Positions 59,040-64,000 of a stretch of DNA of 64,000 nucleotides are shown here, piece after piece. How positions within the stretch are numbered: the first letter of the stretch is position 1; every line of letters begins with the position of its first letter. The position numbers were made by a program, and so were the translations under genes. Source of the stretch: Dyadobacter jejuensis (lineage in GTDB: Bacteria > Bacteroidota > Bacteroidia > Cytophagales > Spirosomataceae). Where the stretch lies: positions 496,001 through 560,000 of the forward strand of contig NZ_QGDT01000001.1 of NCBI RefSeq assembly GCF_003149085.1, read 5' to 3'. The notes beneath the pieces were generated by a model, which was given only the letters and a program-made list of their open reading frames with translations, had not been told where the DNA came from and made no database searches.

Positions 59040-60194
59040 TTAAGCCTCTTTTAGAGCCGGTTGGTGAAATGCCTTCAGGCAATCGGCATAGGCGGCTAAA
59101 AATAGGTCGGCCTCTTTTTGGCTTAGGGCCAAAGAAGGGAGGAGCCGTAACGTATGGGCTCCAGCTACTCCGGTAAATATTTTATGCTCGAACAAAAGTT
59201 TGTTTCTGAATTCTTTGACGGGAAATTCGAACTCTATACCGATCATAAGTCCCCGACCTCTGAGGTCCTTATATCCGCCCAATTTGCGTATTCCTTCGAA
59301 GAGATAGTCTCCCATTTTTGCGGCATTTTCTATCAGACCTTCATTTTTTATAATGTCCAAAACTGCAATACCTGCCGAACAAGCTAGGTGATTCCCTCCA
59401 AAAGTGGTTCCCAGTAAGCCGAAGCTCGCTTTGAATTTAGGCGAAATCAGCACGCCAGCTATGGGGAAACCATTGCCCATTCCTTTGGCCATGGTCATCA
59501 TATCGGGAGCGATACCGCTAAACTGGTGGGAGAAGAATTTTCCGGTACGGCCATAGCCACACTGTACGCTGTCGAGGATGAGTACGGCGCCCGTTTCATC
59601 ACATCGGCGACGGAGGGCCTGTAGAAACTCCGTGGTACATACCTGTATGCCGCCCACTCCTTGGATACCTTCTACAATTACGGCCGCTACCTCGTCAGTA
59701 ATGCCTGTCTCTAGCGCTTCTACGTCGTTGAAGGGTAGAAAATGGACATGTTCTTTGTAGTTGACTGGCGCCACAATGGAGGGGTTGTCGGTTACGGCAA
59801 CGGCTCCAGCGGTACGTCCATGAAAGGATTTGGTAAAAGATACCACTTTGGTTCGGCCCGTATGAAAGGAGGCGAGCTTCAGGGCATTTTCATTGGCCTC
59901 TGCTCCCGAATTGCATAGGAAAAGCTTGTAGTCGGGGTATCCCGATAGCTTCCCAAGCTTTTGGGCCAGCTCCTCTTGGAGGGGTATTTGTACCGAATTA
60001 GAATAAAAACTAATGGCAGAGAGTTGTTGGGTGAGCCGAGCTACATAGTCGGGATGGCAATGGCCTACCGATATTACGGCGTGCCCGCCATAAAGGTCGA
60101 GGTATTCTACGCCATTTTTATCCCATAGGTAGCTTCCGTGAGCCTTTACAGGCTCAATATCGTACAGGGGATATACTTCAAATAAGTGTGACAT
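59040..60194 (-). CDS. argD: Acylornithine aminotransferase
   Basis: PLP transaminase converting N-acyl-glutamate semialdehyde to N-acyl-ornithine (probably succinylated here); 384 residues. SHLFEVYPLYDIEPVKAHGSYLWD and LYGGHAVISVGHCHP are typical starts, TMAKGMGNGFPIAG carries the PLP lysine and DSVQCGYGRTGKFF the neighbouring Asp. It is 24 bases after argC and clearly in the same operon. It may also serve in lysine synthesis. Confidence 0.94.
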   Translation of the reverse strand: MSHLFEVYPLYDIEPVKAHGSYLWDKNGVEYLDLYGGHAVISVGHCHPDYVARLTQQLSAISFYSNSVQIPLQEELAQKLGKLSGYPDYKLFLCNSGAEANENALKLASFHTGRTKVVSFTKSFHGRTAGAVAVTDNPSIVAPVNYKEHVHFLPFNDVEALETGITDEVAAVIVEGIQGVGGIQVCTTEFLQALRRRCDETGAVLILDSVQCGYGRTGKFFSHQFSGIAPDMMTMAKGMGNGFPIAGVLISPKFKASFGLLGTTFGGNHLACSAGIAVLDIIKNEGLIENAAKMGDYLFEGIRKLGGYKDLRGRGLMIGIEFEFPVKEFRNKLLFEHKIFTGVAGAHTLRLLPSLALSQKEADLFLAAYADCLKAFHQPALKEA

Positions 60195-60218
60195 AATATT
60201 GCCGAGTTTAAAGGATGG

Positions 60219-61205
60219 TTAAAAAGAGGGGGCTTTTAGACGTAAGCCTGCATCCTCCGCTAAACCAAACATAAGGTTCATATTTTGAACAGCCTGTCCC
60301 GATGCTCCTTTGGTAAGGTTGTCGATGATGCTGGTAATGAGCAATTGTCCATCGTGCAGTTCGAGATGCAGTAGACACTTGTTGGTATTGACCACCTGCT
60401 TGAGGTCGATCGGAGTTTCACTCACATGAGTAAAAGGATGCGTAGCGTAGTATTGCTGGTACAAATTGTACGCCTCCTCTAAGGTTCCCGAGAAACTGGT
60501 GTAAACATTGGCCATAATGCCCCTGGTAAAGTCGCCTCGATAGGGTACAAAATGGATGCCCTTGTCGAAGCTGGGCTGTGCGCTGGTCCACACCATCCTG
60601 ATCTCCTTAAGGTGTTGGTGGGTAAATGCCTTATAAATAGACATGTTATTATTGCGCCATGAGAAGTGCGTGGTGGGGCTTAGTGCTTGTCCGGCACCCG
60701 TACTGCCCGTAATGGCACTCACATGTACGTCTCCAGCTAAGCGGTGGTGATGGGCCAAGGGGAGGATGGCCAGCTCGATACTGGTGGCGAAGCAACCCGG
60801 ATTGGCAATTTTACTACTTTGCTGAATGGCGTCACGTTGTAGCTCGGGAGAGCCATAGGTGAAGCCGAAGGATTCGTCACGAAAATCGGTGCTGAGGTCG
60901 ATGATCTTGATCGACTCAGGAACCTGATATTGATCCAGAAACTTCTTAGATTCTCCATGACCCGAGCATAGGAAAATGGCCTGAAGCAACTTTTGGCTGA
61001 GTAATTCTTCTAGGTTTTCACCAGAAAAAATCAAGTCCGTGTCTCCTAGTAAATCCGTATGGGTAGCATATACGGGTTTCCCTGCCTGGCTTTTGCTATG
61101 GGCGAAGGCGATGGTCACCTGGGGGTGATGGATCAATATTCTTAGTAACTCACCGCCGGTATAGCCCGCTGCCCCTATAATGCCAATATTTATTTTGGTA
61201 CTCAT
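60219..61205 (-). CDS. argC: N-acetyl(succinyl)-gamma-glutamyl-phosphate reductase
   Basis: NADPH-dependent reductase making N-acyl-glutamate semialdehyde; 328 residues. INIGIIGAAGYTGGELLRIL is the Rossmann start and NPGCFATSIELAILPL has the catalytic cysteine; HLKEIRMVW supplies the histidine. ATG 61205 (MSTKINIG) is chosen over an upstream TTG at 61211. A perfect 17-bp hairpin ends 16 bases upstream of this start. It is followed by argD at 24 bases. Confidence 0.95.
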   Translation of the reverse strand: MSTKINIGIIGAAGYTGGELLRILIHHPQVTIAFAHSKSQAGKPVYATHTDLLGDTDLIFSGENLEELLSQKLLQAIFLCSGHGESKKFLDQYQVPESIKIIDLSTDFRDESFGFTYGSPELQRDAIQQSSKIANPGCFATSIELAILPLAHHHRLAGDVHVSAITGSTGAGQALSPTTHFSWRNNNMSIYKAFTHQHLKEIRMVWTSAQPSFDKGIHFVPYRGDFTRGIMANVYTSFSGTLEEAYNLYQQYYATHPFTHVSETPIDLKQVVNTNKCLLHLELHDGQLLITSIIDNLTKGASGQAVQNMNLMFGLAEDAGLRLKAPSF

Positions 61206-61221
61206 ATTCAATTTTTCCTTT

Positions 61222-61266
61222 GGAGACGCCTCAGGCAGGGGATAACACGCTGCCTGAGGCGTCTCC
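61222..61266. repeat. Perfect 17-bp hairpin in the argC leader
   Basis: GGAGACGCCTCAGGCAG (61222-61238) and CTGCCTGAGGCGTCTCC (61250-61266) are exact reverse complements with an 11-base loop. It lies in the argG-argC gap, on the minus strand ending just before the AAAGGA-like ribosome-binding region of argC. No T-run follows. Confidence 0.75.
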
Positions 61267-61329
61267 GGTGATGATAGGATGCAAGAGCTGGGATTTTGCT
61301 CCAGTTTGCTTTTTTGCTGTAATGAAGGC

Positions 61330-62529
61330 TTACTCTGCCGATTCAGTCACTTGTTGGTAGATCATCGACTGGTTAGAAGCTACCTTTGAAAAGCCTCTTA
61401 CGTCGTCGCCTGTCCAGGCGTTGTTCATCTCTCCATAGCTACCAAACTTGGCCGACATCAGGTCATAGGGCGACTCGATGCCTTCGATATGGAAACGGTA
61501 AGGGGCCAGATGTACATGAACGGTACCACTCACATGCGCCTGGGTGTCGGTTAGGAAGGTCTCGATGTTGCGCATTACCGGCTCCACAAACTGTCCCTTG
61601 TGCAGCATGGTACCGTACGAATTGGCGAGTTGTTCTTTCCAGTAGAGCTGCTGCTCGGAAAGGACGTGTTTTTCGAGGGTATGATGCGCCTTAATGATAA
61701 TAAGTGGTGCGGCGGCTTCAAAACCTACCCGTCCTTTAATCCCAATGATGGTGTCGCCCACATGGATGTCGCGTCCAATTCCAAAAGGCTGGGCAATGGC
61801 CGTCAGTGCCTGAATCACCTCCACGGGGGTGTCATATGCTTTACCATTGAGTGCCTTAAGTTCTCCTTCTACGAATTCTAGGCTGATGGTCTCCGGCGTC
61901 GATTTGGTGACCTGAGTAGGCCAAGCCTCCTCGGGAAGGTATTGGCTTGAGGTGAGGGTCTCTTTCCCACCTACAGAGGTTCCCCAAAGGCCTTTATTGA
62001 TGCTATAGGCGGCTTTGGTCCACTCGCGACCGACCCCTTTTTTGGTAAGGTATTCTATCTCTGCCTCTCTGGATAGCTTCAGGTCACGGATGGGGGTGAT
62101 AATTTCGGCTTCGGGGATGATGATCCGGAAGGCCATGTCGAAGCGCACTTGGTCGTTACCGGCTCCAGTACTTCCGTGGGCAATGGCATTTGCGCCAATT
62201 TCCTTAGCATATTCTGCTACCGCTACGGCCTGGAACATCCGCTCGGCACTTACCGAGAGCGGATAGGTATTGTTCTTTAATACGTTTCCGAATATAAGGT
62301 ATTTGATGCAGTCGTCGTAGTAAGACTGAGTCTTGACGATGGTAGCATGTTTTTTTACACCGAGTGCATATGCGTTGGCTTCAATAGTCTGTAGTTCGTC
62401 CGCCGAAAAGCCTCCTGTATCGACAAGGACTGAGTATATTTCATAGCCTCTATCTTCGGCAAGGTACTTAACACAAAACGAGGTATCTAATCCTCCACTA
62501 AACGCTAGAACTACTTTTGGCTTTGACAT
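61330..62529 (-). CDS. argG: Argininosuccinate synthase
   Basis: Joins citrulline and aspartate with ATP to make argininosuccinate; 399 residues from ATG 62529. The P-loop AFSGGLDTSF is at residues 9-18, and the NAIAHGSTGAGNDQVRF segment binds substrate. The frame extends 31 codons upstream without coding character. It follows the GNAT gene by 137 bases and precedes argC by 124 bases, forming an arginine operon. The enzyme acts at the citrulline stage, after removal of the acyl group. Confidence 0.96.
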   Translation of the reverse strand: MSKPKVVLAFSGGLDTSFCVKYLAEDRGYEIYSVLVDTGGFSADELQTIEANAYALGVKKHATIVKTQSYYDDCIKYLIFGNVLKNNTYPLSVSAERMFQAVAVAEYAKEIGANAIAHGSTGAGNDQVRFDMAFRIIIPEAEIITPIRDLKLSREAEIEYLTKKGVGREWTKAAYSINKGLWGTSVGGKETLTSSQYLPEEAWPTQVTKSTPETISLEFVEGELKALNGKAYDTPVEVIQALTAIAQPFGIGRDIHVGDTIIGIKGRVGFEAAAPLIIIKAHHTLEKHVLSEQQLYWKEQLANSYGTMLHKGQFVEPVMRNIETFLTDTQAHVSGTVHVHLAPYRFHIEGIESPYDLMSAKFGSYGEMNNAWTGDDVRGFSKVASNQSMIYQQVTESAE

Positions 62530-62666
62530 TATGGGTATATATATGAGGTTTAAAGTTTTAATTCTAAAGTACAAAGTAACGAAAAAATACCTCGCAACAG
62601 GCTTATAATGGCGGCCGGGCAAGGTATTCCAAGATATTTAAATCTGATTTTTTTACAGACAAGTAC

Positions 62667-63374
62667 TTAATGTACGAGTATGGCCCCGGCATTTTTCTTT
62701 TTTGCGCGTTCTTCCCTACGCAACAGAATCCTTTGCTTGATGCGCATCCAACGCTCATACAAGCCCGACTCTTTTATGAAATCCCAGGAATTGCTTTCTT
62801 TTACCACGGTATTTTTTTTATGATCATCAGGGTTGTACATCATTCCGGTGCATAGGCAATGTTTTTTGCCGGTACGCGTCAACACGTCATAGTTCACGCA
62901 GCTAGCGCAGCCTTTCCAAAAAGATTCGTCGGCGGGCAGTTCGCTGAAAGTTACGGGTTCATAACCTAAGTCCGAGTTGATCTTCATCACGGGTAGGCTG
63001 GTGGTAATCCCTATGATTTTGGCATTGGGGTATTTTCTACGCGACAAATCGAAAGCCTTTTCTTTGATAGCCTTGGCCATGCCACTATTACGAAAGTTGG
63101 GGTGTACGATCAGTCCAGAGTTGGCTACGAACTTGCCGTGTTCCCAGGTTTCGATATAACAAAATCCTACCCATTCGCCCTCTATGGTCGTGGCAATAAT
63201 AGCCTTACCTTCCACCATCTTCTCCATGATATAAACAGGGGAGCGTTTGGCGATGCCAGTGCCCCGTTTTTTGGCACTTTCTTCCATTTCGGCGCATATC
63301 ACCTCGGCGTAGGAAAGATGGTCTTCACTGGCAGTTTGAACGATATACTTTTGAACTACTTCGGTATTTTTCAT
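62667..63374 (-). CDS. GNAT-family acyltransferase of the arginine operon
   Basis: A 235-residue GNAT protein, first gene of the arginine operon. The acyl-CoA binding loop is VHPNFRNSGMAKAIKEKAF (key R95 and G98). After the core come four cysteines, C156 and C159 (KGCASC) and C173 and C175 (KKHCLC), a possible metal site not seen in ordinary acetyltransferases, and a basic tail. The enzyme that begins the succinylated arginine route must transfer an acyl group from CoA to glutamate; this protein is the best candidate by position. A role as N-succinylglutamate or N-acetylglutamate synthase is inferred. Confidence 0.8.
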   Translation of the reverse strand: MKNTEVVQKYIVQTASEDHLSYAEVICAEMEESAKKRGTGIAKRSPVYIMEKMVEGKAIIATTIEGEWVGFCYIETWEHGKFVANSGLIVHPNFRNSGMAKAIKEKAFDLSRRKYPNAKIIGITTSLPVMKINSDLGYEPVTFSELPADESFWKGCASCVNYDVLTRTGKKHCLCTGMMYNPDDHKKNTVVKESNSWDFIKESGLYERWMRIKQRILLRREERAKKKNAGAILVH

Positions 63375-63738
63375 GAATGATTATTCTGATAAGAATCGGA
63401 ACAAAATTAAATAACCCCAGAACGGAAACGATGGGACGTTGGTAATGAAATTGTAATGCTTTGGGGGGAGAACATTTGCCACGTAGGCAAAATAATATCA
63501 TGCGGTCCGGCAGGACCTAAATCGGAATGGTGTAGTATGAAAAACAGTAAGTATGCCGTTGTTATTCATTGACTTGTTGTCGTGTAAGAAGTTGCAAATT
63601 TTGCACAAATATTATTTACTACAAAGGAACAGATCAATTATTTTTCTGGTTCAGATTTTATAAGAAAATTGCAGATAAACCGAATTGACCATTTCCCGGA
63701 AGATAAGACGTATTTATGGAAGAATGGTAACCCGATGT
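63375..63738. other. Divergent promoter region between the arginine operon and aat
   Basis: 364 bases with no gene. The minus-strand promoter of the GNAT gene lies at 63402-63409. A short 13-bp palindrome TGCAAATTTTGCA is at 63593-63605, but chance occurrence is likely in AT-rich DNA. Confidence 0.5.
63402..63409 (-). promoter_or_regulatory. Candidate -7 element of the arginine operon
   Basis: On the minus strand TAATTTTG matches TAnnTTTG and is 27 bases before the GNAT start. The -33 position has a partial TTTC. It fits the first gene of an operon. Confidence 0.4.
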
Positions 63739-64000
63739 ATGGAAAATGAGCAAACTTTTTTTGATGTAGAGGATCTTTTAAATGGCTATGTGAATGGCAT
63801 ATTTCCTATGGCCGATGCCGATGGCACCATCCATTGGTATGCTCCTGACCCTCGAGCCATCATACCTATTGAGCAATATAAACCTTCCCGGTCCTTACGA
63901 CCCATTCTTAACAAAAGGGTATTCGATATTAGGATCAACACCGCTTTTGAGGCGGTCATGAGGGGCTGTGCTTTGCCCCGACAGCATAACGACGACGAAG
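63739..64000 (+). CDS. aat: Leucyl/phenylalanyl-tRNA-protein transferase (partial, 5' end)
   Basis: Adds Leu or Phe from aminoacyl-tRNA to N-terminal Arg or Lys of proteins, marking them for degradation by ClpAP/S (N-end rule). The first 87 codons are in the window; the rest lies beyond 64000. YVNGIFPMAD followed by IHWYAPDPRAIIP is the family signature (YxxGxFPM, WxxPxxR). ATG 63739 is chosen; an in-frame ATG at 63724 would add five residues. Confidence 0.92.
   Translation, partial: MENEQTFFDVEDLLNGYVNGIFPMADADGTIHWYAPDPRAIIPIEQYKPSRSLRPILNKRVFDIRINTAFEAVMRGCALPRQHNDDE

Noticed and set aside
63593-63605. Palindrome TGCAAATTTTGCA as an arginine-repressor site
   Set aside because: Short, AT-rich and 200 bases from the operon promoter; no second copy noticed.
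1-64000. tRNA, rRNA, CRISPR, prophage or transposon signatures
   Set aside because: None was seen on reading both strands; no TTCGA-type tRNA arm with flanking stems, no spaced repeats, no integrase or transposase.

Overview
The window looks like a chromosomal segment of a free-living Bacteroidota, most likely of the Cytophagales type (inferred from gene families; no rRNA is present to prove it). The signs are one complete SusC/SusD pair and the end of another, a TonB receptor paired with a DUF4249 lipoprotein, DUF4136 and DUF2141 proteins, candidate TAnnTTTG promoter elements, a PorV/PorQ-like barrel, and an arginine operon with an N-acyl-ornithine carbamoyltransferase in place of ordinary ArgF. 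Coding density is high on both strands. I see no tRNA, rRNA, CRISPR array, insertion sequence, prophage or integration site.

Layout. 1-6.9 kb: end of a SusC gene and its SusD partner, two small cytosolic esterases, a HAD type II dehalogenase-like protein and a Gfo/Idh/MocA oxidoreductase (both with Tat-like leaders), and a DUF4136 lipoprotein. 7-14.3 kb: uvrA, tdk, a conserved Bacteroidota protein of unknown function, a PorV/PorQ-like barrel, HMG-CoA lyase and a RibD/DHFR-like reductase. 14.3-19.8 kb: a three-gene signalling cassette (seven-PAS soluble histidine kinase, REC-PAS-DHp protein without ATPase domain, single-domain response regulator). 20.2-28.8 kb: a nucleotide-sugar epimerase, then a four-gene envelope operon (secreted protein, STN-type TonB receptor, DUF4249 lipoprotein, macroglobulin-like protein with a plug-like segment).

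28.8-36.5 kb: an Lrp regulator divergent from a tdh-kbl threonine catabolic operon, an SDR, an AraC regulator, YceI, a transglutaminase, and a TetR-DUF4260 pair. 36.6-41.7 kb: a quinone-reductase-like flavoprotein, a membrane-anchored ceramidase-like protein, a hotdog thioesterase, DUF2141 and an MsbA-type exporter. 41.7-48.3 kb: a DUF853 HerA-like ATPase, alpha-E plus transglutaminase, a GlmM-type mutase and a cysteine desulfurase. 48.3-54.9 kb (minus strand): a flavin amine oxidase followed by SusC, SusD and a small lipoprotein. 54.9-56.2 kb is gene-poor. 56.2-63.4 kb (minus strand): GNAT, argG, argC, argD, N-succinylornithine carbamoyltransferase, hemH and an FMN reductase. The window ends inside aat.

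How genes work together. The arginine genes fit the Bacteroidota route through N-succinylated intermediates: residue 90 of the carbamoyltransferase is Ala, a substitution known to give succinylornithine specificity. tdh and kbl turn threonine into glycine and acetyl-CoA beside their likely Lrp sensor. The most specific new regulatory signal is a 23-bp sequence present once before tetR and again, inverted and 22/23 identical, before the flavoprotein gene; its 11-bp core occurs a third time just before uvrA.
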